Shown here piece by piece: positions 44,199-55,800 of a stretch of 64,000 nt of DNA. The position numbers and the translations under genes were made by a program. The first letter of the stretch is position 1; every line of letters starts with the position of its first letter. The stretch is from assembly GCF_015160875.1 (NCBI RefSeq), contig NZ_CP063374.1, forward strand, positions 5,335,501 to 5,399,500, given 5' to 3'. This DNA is from Streptomyces chromofuscus. GTDB taxonomy: Bacteria; Actinomycetota; Actinomycetes; Streptomycetales; Streptomycetaceae. The notes under the pieces were generated by a model. That model did no database searches and had not been told where the DNA came from. It saw only the letters and a list, made by a program, of their open reading frames with translations.

Positions 44199-45308
44199 TC
44201 AACTTGGCACAGATGGCAGGCCCGGAAGAGTGATGAGAATCCGGCACCCCCGCTCGGATTCGGCCACCCCGATCCTGCCGCCGTGCAGATCCACCGCCCA
44301 GCGGGCGATCGCCAGCCCGAGACCGGTGCCCCCGTCGCTGCCGGGGCCGTGGGGGCGGCTGACCGCACCCCGGTTGAACCGCTCGAAGACCCGGTGCCAC
44401 TCCGAGCGCGGAATGCCCGGACCCTCGTCCAGCACCTCCAGCTCCAGCGACTCCGGCAGCGCCCCGCGCCGCGCCTTCACCGTCACGCGGCCGTGCGGCG
44501 GGCTGTGCTTGACCGCGTTGTCGATCAGGTTGGCGACGACCTGGTGGATCCGCTCCGGATCGGCGTGGGCGGTCAGCTCCGGCGGGGAGACGTCGAGGTG
44601 CAGATGGACGTCCGTACGGGTGTGGCTGCCGGAGCCGGAGGCGATGCCCGCGCGTGCGGAGGCGACCATGTTGGCCTCCTTGAGCACCCCGGACAGATAC
44701 GGCCACACCTCGAACCGCCGCTGCTTCAGCGGTACGACGCCGTTGTCCAGGCGGGACAGGTCCAGCAGCGTCTCGACCAGCCGCCCGAGCCGCTCGGTCT
44801 GCCTCAGCGCCGTGCGCATGGTCTCCGGGTCGGCCTCGGTGACGCCGTCCACGATGTTCTCCAGCACCGCGCGCAGGCCCGCGATCGGGGTGCGCAGCTC
44901 GTGCGAGACGTTGGCGACCAGTTCCTTGCGCTGGCTGTCCTGGGCCTCCAGGTCGTCGGCCATGCGGTTGATGGTGACGGCCAGGTCGCCCAGCTCGTCC
45001 CAGCGGTTCTCCCGCACCCGGCGTGTGTAGTCGCCGTGCGAGATGGAGCGCGCCACCGCGTTCATCTCGTCCAGCGGCGCGGTGAGCGAATGCGCCACGA
45101 ACTGCGTGATCAGCAGGGTGGCGATCATGGAGAACACCGTGATGAAGCGCAGCTCGGTCTCGGTGCGCATGGCGATCATCATCAGACCAGTGGTGATCAG
45201 CACCGAGATGACGACCAGTGCGCCGAGCTTCGTCTTGATCGAGAACGGGCGTACGCCGCCCCAGGGCTCCCCGGGGCTCCTCCGTGCGGCCGGCCGCCCC
45301 TCGCTCAT
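44199..45308 (-). CDS. HAMP-domain sensor histidine kinase
   Basis: 369 residues. Two membrane helices (about 27-48 and 55-77) are separated by only a few residues, so there is almost no extracellular sensor; a HAMP domain (about 75-128) follows. H-box ELVANVSHELRTPIAGL (phospho-His about 145), N-box VVANLIDNAVKHS, G1 LDEGPGIP, F-box FERFNRG, G2 GGTGLGLAIARW. Like intramembrane-sensing kinases it may detect a membrane-bound signal. The ATG overlaps the response regulator stop by ATGA, so they form a two-component pair. Confidence 0.92.
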   Translation of the reverse strand: MSEGRPAARRSPGEPWGGVRPFSIKTKLGALVVISVLITTGLMMIAMRTETELRFITVFSMIATLLITQFVAHSLTAPLDEMNAVARSISHGDYTRRVRENRWDELGDLAVTINRMADDLEAQDSQRKELVANVSHELRTPIAGLRAVLENIVDGVTEADPETMRTALRQTERLGRLVETLLDLSRLDNGVVPLKQRRFEVWPYLSGVLKEANMVASARAGIASGSGSHTRTDVHLHLDVSPPELTAHADPERIHQVVANLIDNAVKHSPPHGRVTVKARRGALPESLELEVLDEGPGIPRSEWHRVFERFNRGAVSRPHGPGSDGGTGLGLAIARWAVDLHGGRIGVAESERGCRILITLPGLPSVPS

Positions 45309-46045
45309 GGCGTCGGCGTCTCCAGCGCGTAGCCCACGCCGTGCACCGTGCGGATCCGCTCGGCGCCGATCTTCCGGCGCAGCGCCTTGATGTGGCTGTC
45401 GACGGTCCGGGTGCCGGAGGCGTCCGCCCAGTCCCACACCTCGGCCAGCAGCTGCTCACGGGAGAGCACCGCGCGCGGGGTGTTCGCCAGACACACCAGC
45501 AGGTCGAACTCGGTGGGGGTGAGATGGACGTCCTCACTGCGCACCCGCACCCGGCGCTGCGCGTGGTCGATCTCCAGCTCGCCGAGCCGCAGGATGCCGC
45601 TGCGCGGCGTCGCGGCGGCCAGCGCCGCCCGCTCCACCCGGCGCAGCAGCACGTGCACGCGCGCGGCCAGCTCACGCATGGAGAAAGGCTTCGTCATGTA
45701 GTCGTCGGCGCCGACGCCGAGACCGACCAGCATGTCCGTCTCGTCGTCGCGCGCGGTGAGCATCAGTACCGGCACGGGGCGCTGGGCCTGCACACGGCGG
45801 CAGACCTCCAGGCCGTCGAAGCCCGGCAGCATGATGTCGAGGATCAGCAGGTCGGGCTGCCAGGCCTCGGCGGTGTCGACGGCGGCCGGACCGTCGGTGG
45901 CCGTCTGCACGAGAAATCCCTCGGCGCGCAGACGGGCCGCGATGGCGTCGACGATCGTCGGGTCGTCCTCGACCACCAGAACCCGGCGCTGCGCGCCCGG
46001 GGTGGCCTGCGCCGTGCCGTTGTGGGAGGTGTGTGTCTGCTCCAT
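45305..46045 (-). CDS. OmpR/PhoB-family response regulator
   Basis: 246 residues. Receiver domain (about 20-135) with acidic pocket EDD, phospho-Asp in LLILDIMLPGFDGLEV, conserved Thr in MLTARDDE, and Lys in TKPFS. The C-terminal winged-helix DNA-binding domain (about 150-244) carries LTPTEFDLLVCLANTPRAVLSREQLL. Partner of the HAMP kinase downstream with a four-base overlap; both are transcribed from upstream of 46045. Targets unknown. Confidence 0.93.
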   Translation of the reverse strand: MEQTHTSHNGTAQATPGAQRRVLVVEDDPTIVDAIAARLRAEGFLVQTATDGPAAVDTAEAWQPDLLILDIMLPGFDGLEVCRRVQAQRPVPVLMLTARDDETDMLVGLGVGADDYMTKPFSMRELAARVHVLLRRVERAALAAATPRSGILRLGELEIDHAQRRVRVRSEDVHLTPTEFDLLVCLANTPRAVLSREQLLAEVWDWADASGTRTVDSHIKALRRKIGAERIRTVHGVGYALETPTP

Positions 46046-46158
46046 CGCCCGCCCCTGAAGTGTGCTTTCCGGAATCCGTGGGGTGATCCCATGACTGCGA
46101 TTGACGCTTGAATGATCGGCGTCAGGCAAGCAGGGTACGGGGAGTCACCGCAGCTCGG

Positions 46159-46836
46159 CTATTCAGGTCGGACGCCGAGGTGCACGACGTCGGGAACGCC
46201 CCGGGCAACGGGCATCTCTTCGGTACGCACATGCCGGAAACCGGCATTCCACAAGGTTCCTTCAAATTCCGGGGAGGGTTTCGCCGACCATACGGCGAGC
46301 ACCCCTCCGGGCCTCAACACCCTTGCGCAGCCTGCGAGTCCGGCCTTCGAGTACAGCCCCGCGTTGGCCTCGGTGACGGTCCAGTCGGGCCCGTTGTCGA
46401 TGTCCAGGCACAGCGCGTCGAACGTGTCGGAAGTCTCATTGACGTAATCGAGCAGATCCGCTTCGACGATCCGTGTACGCGGGTCGGCCAGCGCATTGCC
46501 GGACACCGCGGAAAGCGGCCCCGCGCGGTGCCAGTCAATGACCGCGCGCTCCCGCTCGACCACCGTGATCCGGCCCCAACGCGGGTTGCCCGAGGCATGT
46601 GCGAGCGAGAATCCGACGCCGAGGCCGCCGATCAGCACCCGGGGGTCGGGACGGCCGTCGAGGGCGTCGAGAGCCGCGTCGACCAGCAGGCGTTCCGAAC
46701 GCCCGTCCGATGTGTCCATCAGGAAACAGCCGTTGGCGATGATCTGCAGCAACGCCCCGTGCCGCCGCAGCACGACCTCGCCGTGCGGGCCCTCACGACG
46801 GTCCAGGACTTCGGGGATGTCGTATTCGGTGGGCAT
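46159..46836 (-). CDS. Spermidine synthase-fold methyltransferase-like protein
   Basis: 225 residues. The Rossmann core holds VLIGGLGVGFSLAHA (nucleotide loop, about 66-80), VVERERAVIDWHRAG and LDIDNGPDWTVTEANA, as in polyamine aminopropyltransferases, but it lacks their full polyamine site, so the substrate is open. Members in Streptomyces are annotated spermidine synthase-like. Start at ATG 46836; the preceding ~260 bases to the repeat array carry its promoter. Confidence 0.8.
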   Translation of the reverse strand: MPTEYDIPEVLDRREGPHGEVVLRRHGALLQIIANGCFLMDTSDGRSERLLVDAALDALDGRPDPRVLIGGLGVGFSLAHASGNPRWGRITVVERERAVIDWHRAGPLSAVSGNALADPRTRIVEADLLDYVNETSDTFDALCLDIDNGPDWTVTEANAGLYSKAGLAGCARVLRPGGVLAVWSAKPSPEFEGTLWNAGFRHVRTEEMPVARGVPDVVHLGVRPE

Positions 46837-47100
46837 CAGTCCATCCTGGCACTTCCGCGACGGAACGTTGACTGAATTACGCACACGGTGTTGACGTCCG
46901 GTGAACCGGGCGGCCTCACGGGGGCCGCGATCTCGGGGAGGACGGCGGGCCGGCCTCGGCTGTCGCTGCCGCCGTCGGCTGCGAGCAGCGCCGCGGTGAC
47001 GACGGGGATCACGCACTGCCGAAGGGCGTCGCCGATGCCGGGCACGCCCATGTCCTGGCGAACTGTTCGGGGTTGGGTAGGACCGTCGCGGCGGGCGCCG

Positions 47101-47630
47101 TGTCCGCCGGGTGGTGCTGGTCGTGCGGGCGGCGGCGAGGGACAGGGCGTGGCCGCGAAGTCCGGTCGCCTGCGCGGGTCGACCCGGAAGACGCGCGGGC
47201 GGTGCCTTATGCACCGGGAGGTGCCGGCTGTGCGGGCGGTGCCGTGTCCATCGGGAGGTGGCGGCCGTGCGGGCGGTGCGGAAGGGCAGGGAGTGGCCGC
47301 GAAGTGCGGTCGCCTGCGCGGGTCGACCCGGAAGACGCGCGGGCGGTGCCTTATGCACCGGGAGGTGCCGGCTGTGCGGGCGGTGCCGTGTCCATCGGGA
47401 GGTGGCGGCCGTGCGGGCGGTGCGGAAGGGCAGGGAGTGGCCGCGAAGTGCGGTCGCCTGCGCGGGTCGACCCGGAATCCGCGCGGGCGGTGCCTTATGC
47501 ACCGGGAGGTGCCGGCTGTGCGGGCGGTGCCGTGTCACCGGGAGGTGGCGGCTGTGCGGGCGGTGCCGGAGAGGGGCAGGGATTGGCCCCAAGTCCGGTC
47601 GCCTGCGCGGGCCGACCCGGAAGCCGCGCG
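47101..47630. repeat. 144-bp tandem repeat array, about 3.5 copies
   Basis: Units begin GCGAAGT(G/C)CGGTCGCC at 47155, 47299 and 47443, with a diverged copy near 47588. Each unit holds smaller near-repeats, (C/A)(C/T)CGGGAGGTGCCGGCTG then GTGCGGGCGGTGCCG, at 36-base steps. 144 is a multiple of three, so plus-strand frames remain open in several phases, with no start or codon bias that would mark a gene. The flanks 46837-47100 and 47631-47681 hold nothing recognisable. Confidence 0.9.
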
Positions 47631-47681
47631 GGAAGTCCCCGGCCGAGTACGGCTCGAAGGCGCCGGCGCGGACGCCCGACC

Positions 47682-47763
47682 TCAGGCGCCCGGCGTGCCG
47701 GGTCCGGGCAGGCCCGTGAACTTCAGGCGCCCCGCGTGCCGGGTCCGGGCAGGCCCGTGAACT
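47682..47763. repeat. 41-bp tandem duplication of the acetyltransferase gene 3' end
   Basis: Copies 47682-47722 and 47723-47763, one mismatch. The inner copy contains the GNAT gene's last codons and stop (KFTGLPGPGTRGA); the outer copy repeats these as an unused gene end (KFTGLPGPGTPGA) after the stop. Confidence 0.9.
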
Positions 47764-48394
47764 TCGCGCTGGTGAGCGGGGCCCGCACCGTCCACCCCAG
47801 CGACTCGTACAGCGCACGCCCCGTCGGCGTCCCCGCCGGGATGCCGGTCTCCGCGCCCTGCTCCGCCGCCGCGCGCTGAAGGTGCCGCACGACACGGCTG
47901 CCGAGCCCCTTGCGGCGGTGGTCCGGGGACGTCTCGATCCGGTTGACGACCGCCGTGGCGCCGGTCGGCGCGACCTGGCCGCGCGCCGCCCAGGAGCCGT
48001 CCGGCGCGGCGATCAGCACGCGCGTCACGCCGCCGCGCGCCCAGGTGCGCAGCCGGTAGCCGGCGGGCAGGTCCGGCTCGTCGTCGGCCGGACCGAGCGG
48101 CCGGGTCATCAGGCAGCCGGGTTCGGGATCGACCCACCAGCCGGGGCCGAGCAGGCCCCCGACGCGGGCCGGGTCGGCGAAGACCTTCAGCCGGACCCCC
48201 GCTCCCGTCACCGAGCCCGCCACCTTCCGGACGGTGTCCTCCTCCACGGCGTCGTCCACCCCGCCCAGGACCTGCCGGGTGACGTGTTCGGCCAGCCCCA
48301 CGTCCACCGTCCACCCCCAGGGTTCGGCCACGGGCGGAGCCGCCCCGCACGACAGGACCCAGCCGTCCACCCAGTCCCTCACCACTCCGTCCAC
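47723..48394 (-). CDS. GNAT-family N-acetyltransferase
   Basis: 223 residues from GTG 48394 with GGGGGAGCC upstream. The C-terminal GNAT core has the acetyl-CoA motif ETSPDHRRKGLGSRVVRHL (about 160-180) and ALYESLGW. An N-terminal half without clear motif (about 1-125) carries a Trp-rich WGWTVDVGL. Substrate unknown. Ends in a 41-bp tandem duplication. Divergent from lon, so the HAIR box at 48527 lies in the shared upstream region. Confidence 0.87.
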   Translation of the reverse strand: MDGVVRDWVDGWVLSCGAAPPVAEPWGWTVDVGLAEHVTRQVLGGVDDAVEEDTVRKVAGSVTGAGVRLKVFADPARVGGLLGPGWWVDPEPGCLMTRPLGPADDEPDLPAGYRLRTWARGGVTRVLIAAPDGSWAARGQVAPTGATAVVNRIETSPDHRRKGLGSRVVRHLQRAAAEQGAETGIPAGTPTGRALYESLGWTVRAPLTSAKFTGLPGPGTRGA

Positions 48395-48526
48395 GGCTCC
48401 CCCGGTAATAGGTGCACTCAACTGTGCGTTATTGCCCGCATAACGCTGTGCGCTGCTGGACATGCGGCGGCAGAGGTGATCGCTGAGAGCGAACGCGGGC
48501 CGGGGAACATCCCGGCGTGCCCAAGC

Positions 48527-48547
48527 ATTGAGTCGGCATAGCTCAAC
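48527..48547 (+). promoter_or_regulatory. HAIR-like HspR operator upstream of lon
   Basis: ATTGAGT-N7-GCTCAAC, near the HAIR consensus CTTGAGT-N7-ACTCAAG bound by HspR. It ends 21 bases before the lon ATG. In Streptomyces HspR is known to repress dnaK, clpB and lon, so heat would induce this gene. Confidence 0.75.
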
Positions 48548-48568
48548 TTGACTGCCGAAGGGGAGATC

Positions 48569-50983
<2,415 letters not shown>

Positions 50984-51002
50984 CGGACGCGATCGGAAGG
51001 GC

Positions 51003-51036
51003 AGGGCCCGGGTCCCGTGAGGGAGGCCCGGGCCTT
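51003..51036 (+). terminator. Terminator of lon
   Basis: AGGGCCCGGG (51003-51012) pairs with CCCGGGCCTT (51027-51036); loop 14 bases with its own short stem; 20 bases after the stop codon. Confidence 0.75.
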
Positions 51037-51205
51037 CGCCGTACGTCAGCCGTCCTGTCGCGGTGCTACGCACGTGGACCGGCCGGTGAGGAGGGGGGGT
51101 CCGGAGGCTGCCGTTGGTCTACGCCTGCGAAATACTGAAAGAGCCGGGGCGACGACGGGCGCCGGCGACGACTTCACCACCGGGACGACGGATCAGGGTG
51201 CTCAC

Positions 51206-51697
51206 GTGCACGAGGGCGGAAACGACGGCAGTCAGCGAGGCGAAGCGGACGCGTCGCGACCCGGTGCGGAACAGGAGTTCCTGGCGCTGGAACGCGAGTT
51301 GACGGTGTTCCTGCGGCGGGCCCGTGCGAACCAGGGCGAGATGGCCCGCGCGGTCCACCCGGACCTGGAGTCGGCGGCGTACGGGCTGCTCGTCCGTCTG
51401 GACGAGTGCGGCCGGCAGCGGGCCACCGACCTCGCCGCCTACATCGGTGTCGGCAAGGCCACGATGTCGCGTCAGCTGCGCGCCCTGGAGGACCTGGGGC
51501 TGGTGGCCCGGGAACCGGATCCGGCGGACGGCCGCGCCTGGCTGGTGCACCTGACCGACGAGGGGCGCACCCGGGTGCAGCGGGTCCGGGAGGCCCGTCG
51601 CGCCCGGTACGTCAGCAAGCTCGCCCACTGGGACCGCGACGAGGTGGCGGAGCTGGCCCGGCTGCTGCACCGGCTGAACTCCGGGATGGAGAAGTAG
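51206..51697 (+). CDS. MarR-family transcriptional regulator
   Basis: 163 residues from GTG 51206. A winged helix-turn-helix at about 60-130 (RATDLAAYIGVGKATMSRQLRALEDLGLVAREPDPADGR) is bracketed by dimer helices. Typical MarR length. Usually a repressor of its own operon or a neighbouring exporter or enzyme, but no such partner is next to it; it converges with the PP2C-like gene 10 bases after its stop. Confidence 0.9.
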   Translation: MHEGGNDGSQRGEADASRPGAEQEFLALERELTVFLRRARANQGEMARAVHPDLESAAYGLLVRLDECGRQRATDLAAYIGVGKATMSRQLRALEDLGLVAREPDPADGRAWLVHLTDEGRTRVQRVREARRARYVSKLAHWDRDEVAELARLLHRLNSGMEK

Positions 51698-51707
51698 CGG
51701 AGCCTGC

Positions 51708-52496
51708 TCACAGCTCCACGTAGACCGCCGTCGCGTCGTCGTGGGTCTTGTTCCGGCCGAGGTACGTCCGCTCGTCACGGTCGGCGGTCTCCAGGGCCCG
51801 TACGCGGTCGACCAGGGCCTCGACGCCCTGCTTGCGGACGAGGGTGAACAGGTCCGTCCAGTCGCCCTCGCGGAACGTCTCCGTCCACCGGGTCGCGCCG
51901 TCCGTCAGCGCGGCCAGGGCCCGCACCTCGCCGCGCGGCAGCGCTCCGGTCACCGCCCGCCCGGCCACCGAGGGATCCGCCGCGGCCGTGAAGAAGCCGC
52001 CCTCCTTGTTGCGGACCGTCGCGTCGACCAGGGCGTCGGTGGCCAGGGTCGCCCGGGGGAGCCGGGCCAGGCGGTCGTCGAGACAGGGGGTGACCAGGCC
52101 GTCGGGCGACTCCACCAGCAGGACCGAGTCGGACAGGACCAGGTACTCGACGGTCTCCTGCGACCAGCGGGCGAGGGCCACGGTCGCCTGCGGGGTTCGT
52201 GGGTGAGAAAGGTCACAGGTTCCCCCGTGTGCCTCGGCGGTGCGCGCTATGGCGCGGGCCAGGGCCTCGGGCAGGGGAACATCCGGGAGTGAAACGGTCA
52301 GTTCGGTCAGGGCCCCGCCCAGGCGGGCGGTGTACCAGTGAACGGAATGCCGACAGCCGGTGCCGTCCCTCGGCGGGGTCACTCCGTCCAGCACCACGAG
52401 GGAACCGCCCTGTCCGCAGGCGGGTAGCCCGACACTGGCGAAGTCCTCGTTGGGGCGGGCCGGGTCTCCCGGCCGGGAGGCGAGTTCCGTACGCAT
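51708..52496 (-). CDS. PP2C-like protein phosphatase family protein
   Basis: 262 residues. N-terminal NEDFASVGLPACGQ and VVLDGVTPPRDGTGCRHSV correspond to PPM motifs 1-2 (Glu/Asp metal ligands; the usual DGMGG is DGVTP), and LAALTDGATRW near 195 and THDDATAVYVEL at the end correspond to later motifs. The active-site motif is thus partly altered, so catalysis is uncertain. Cytosolic. Tail-to-tail with marR. No membrane helix. Confidence 0.78.
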   Translation of the reverse strand: MRTELASRPGDPARPNEDFASVGLPACGQGGSLVVLDGVTPPRDGTGCRHSVHWYTARLGGALTELTVSLPDVPLPEALARAIARTAEAHGGTCDLSHPRTPQATVALARWSQETVEYLVLSDSVLLVESPDGLVTPCLDDRLARLPRATLATDALVDATVRNKEGGFFTAAADPSVAGRAVTGALPRGEVRALAALTDGATRWTETFREGDWTDLFTLVRKQGVEALVDRVRALETADRDERTYLGRNKTHDDATAVYVEL

Positions 52497-52859
52497 CCAG
52501 CCAGTCTGCACGAGCCCTTCACAGCGTCCGCGAAAGGGTGGCAACTCCCGCCGAATCACCGTACTGCCGCAGGTCAGCCGCCGGATTTGGGGTGGAATGC
52601 TGGACTCCGGCAAGACGTGGCGGCGAATACTGCCAAAGCACGCCGCCGACGTCCAACCGGCCCACCGCGACGGGCCCCCGCAAGCACCGGAGGAACTTGC
52701 CCGCCAACTCCCCTCCGATGTTCACTCCTTCGGGTGGCGGGTCGGGTGATGTGCGATGACTGACCACCGGCACTGGGAGGGTCGGGGACCGTACGTACCG
52801 GGTGGTGCACACACCAGTTGACGGGACGTCACCCGGGCCCATGGGTACACGAGTCAGGA
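52497..52859. other. Divergent intergenic region before the conservon
   Basis: 363 bases between the PP2C-like gene and cvnA, which run apart, so both promoters lie here. Two open frames seen on the plus strand have poor codon bias. No operator could be named. Confidence 0.5.
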
Positions 52860-55800
52860 ATGCGAGCACCGGTGCAGAAGACGCGGCCTCGGCGCACAGG
52901 CAAGCAGACGGCCTCCGAGGGGGGCGCGGAGCGCACCCCTGTCGGCAAGGGCCGCCCGACCCACGTGCGCAACCGGCTCATCGTGGCCGTGGCGGTCGTG
53001 GCCGCCGCCATCGCCGGCGCGGGCACGCCCTCCGTGATCGCCGCCTCCGGGCAGCTCGGGGACAGCCAGGAACTGGTGACGCTGAGCGGGCGGACGCAGG
53101 ACGCCCTCGCCCTCGCCCACTCCCTCGCCGACGAGCGCGACGAGGTCGTGTCCTACGTCGCTGCCGGGCGGCCCGAGTCCAAGGCGCCCTCGGAGCAGCG
53201 CAGCGCGCGGGTGGACCGGCAGGTCGAGGAGCTGCGCGCCGACACCGACACCCCGGCCGGGCTCCGCTCGGACCTGGACGCCGTCGCGGCCGTGCGAAGA
53301 GCGGCGCTCACCGGAAAGAGCACCGCTCTCGAAGCGCACGAGGCGTACTCCGACGCCATCGCCGAACTTCACCACCTCGCCGAGGACCTGGCCGAACAGC
53401 TCCCGCCCCGCGCGGGCTCCGGCGCCTACGCCCTCGCCGAACTCGACACCGCCGTTCAGCAGGCGGCCGCCACCCGAGGCCTGCTCCTCGCCGCCCTGAG
53501 CGTGCCCAGCACCACCCAGACGGTCTACGACCCCGTCACCGGCCTGCCCACCGAGACCAGGGTCTCCTCCGAGGCCGACAGCAAGCAGCGAGCCGCCCTC
53601 ACCGCCGCCGCCCAGCAGGCCCGGTTGCGCTCGGAGTCCGCGCTCGCCGACTTCCACGACACCGCCACCAAGGCCGCCCGCGGCACGTACGACTCCACGG
53701 TCACCGGTCCCGAGGTCAACTCCGCCGACGAGTACCTCGCCGCCCTCACCGACCAGCCCACCCTCTCCGACGAGGAACTCGGCACCAGCGCCGACAAGCT
53801 GAACGCCGCCCTCACCGCCCGCGTCGAGCTGATGCGCGGCGTCGAGGCCTCCCTCTACGAGCGCCGCACCACCGCGCTGGAGCAACTGCGCGACGACGAC
53901 GTCACCGCCCTCGAGATCCGCATCGCGATCCTCGGCGCCCTGATGCTGCTCGCCGTCGGCGTCGCCACCGGCATGGCCCGCAGCCTCACCCGCCCGCTCG
54001 CCGTGCTGCGCCTCGGATCCGCCCGGCTGGCCGGCGCCGAGGCCCCGGCCACCGAGGAACCGGTGAAGTTCACCGGCCGCAACGACGAGTTCGCCCAGGT
54101 CGTCCGCTCCGTCAACGCCCTGCACGCGCACGCCGTCGCCCTGCACGAGCGGCTCGCCACGCTGGAGTCCGACCGCAAGCACCTGGTCGGCCAGCGGCAG
54201 AGGATGGCCGACGCACGCGAGGAGCTGCGCGCCGAACTCGCCGACTCCGCCGCCCAGCTGGAGCGGCTGCGCGACAGCATCGGCGGCACCTTCGTCAACC
54301 TCGCGCTGCGCACCCTCGGCCTGGTCGAACGCCAACTGGGCGTCATCGAGGGCCTGGAGGAGCGGGAGCAGGACCCCGAGCGGCTCGCCACGCTGTTCAA
54401 GCTCGACCACTTCGCCACCGTCATGCGCCGGCACAGCGAGAACCTGCTCGTGCTGGCCGGCACCGAACACGTCCAGCAGCACGCGGGCCCGGTCCCGATG
54501 GTGGACGTCGTGCGGGCCGCGGTCAGCGAGATCGAGCGGTACGAGCGGGTGCGGATCACCGCGCTGCCCCCGCACGCGCACATCGCCGGGTTCGCCGCGG
54601 ACGACCTGTCCCACCTGCTGGCCGAACTCCTGGAGAACGCCACCTCCTTCTCCCCGCCCGACCTGCCCGTCGAGATCTCCGGCTGGCTGCTGGAGAACGG
54701 CGAGGTGATGCTCTCCGTCCAGGACGAGGGCATCGGCATGACCGAAGAGCGGATGACCCGGCTCAACACCCGGCTCGCCGACTTCGACCCCGAGTCGCCG
54801 TACGACCAGGAGGGCGAGGACGGGCTCGGGCTCGGCCTGTACGTCGTCGCCCGGCTCGCCCACCGGCACGGGGTGCGCGTGCAGTTGCGCGAGCAGAAGC
54901 AGGGCGGCATCGCGGCGGTCGTGGTCCTGCCCCAGTCCCTGCTCGCCGAGGCCACGCCCGCCGCCGTCCCGTCGCCCACGCCCGCGTCCCTCTCCGAGAG
55001 CGCGCAGGGCTTCTCCTTGCCCGGCGCCGACGCGGAGGCCAACTCCAACGTCCTGCACGGCCGCTCGAAGAACGGCGACCCGCTGGTGGCGCTGGCGGAG
55101 CGCGCGGTACAGGCGCAGGAGCCGACGGCCGCACGGGAGGCCCCGGAGTCCCCGGCCGAGACGACGATGGAGCTGATGCTCCCGGAGCAGCCGGGCGAGC
55201 TGGGCAAGCTCCGGGAAACGGAGCGGGACCCGGGCGCCGACCACGCCCCGGAGCTCGCGGCGGAGCGGGACCCGGGCGCCGACAACACCCCGGAGGGTAG
55301 GGCTGAGGGTGACCTGGGCGCCGACCACGCCCCGGAGCGCGCGGCGGAGCGGGATCTGAGTGCCAACAGCGCCTTGGAGGGTAGGGCTGAGGGTGACCTG
55401 GGCGCCGACCACGCCCCGGAGCTCGCGGCGGAGCGGGACCCGGGCGCCGACAGCACCCCGGAGGGTAGGGCTGAGGGTGACCTGGGCGCCGACCACGCCC
55501 CGGAGCGCGCGGCGGAGCGGGATCTGAGTGCCAACAGCGCCTTGGAGGGTAGGGCTGAGGGTGACCTGGGCGCCGACCACGCCCCGGAGCGCGCGGCGGA
55601 GCGGGACCCGGGCGCCGACAGCACCCCGGAGGGTAGGGCTGAGGGTGACCTGGGCGCCGACCACGCCCCGGAGCGCGCGGCGGAGCGGGACCCGGGCGCC
55701 GACAGCACCCCGGAGGGTAGGGCTGAGGGTGACCTGGGCGCCGACCACGCCCCGGAGCCTGCCGCGGCCCCGTCGCGGCCCGCCGTCCCGGCCCCCGCCG

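Noticed and set aside
46888..47760. Long open frames over the 144-bp repeats
   Set aside because: Open in several phases because the period is a multiple of three and GC-rich DNA lacks stops; no start or codon bias.
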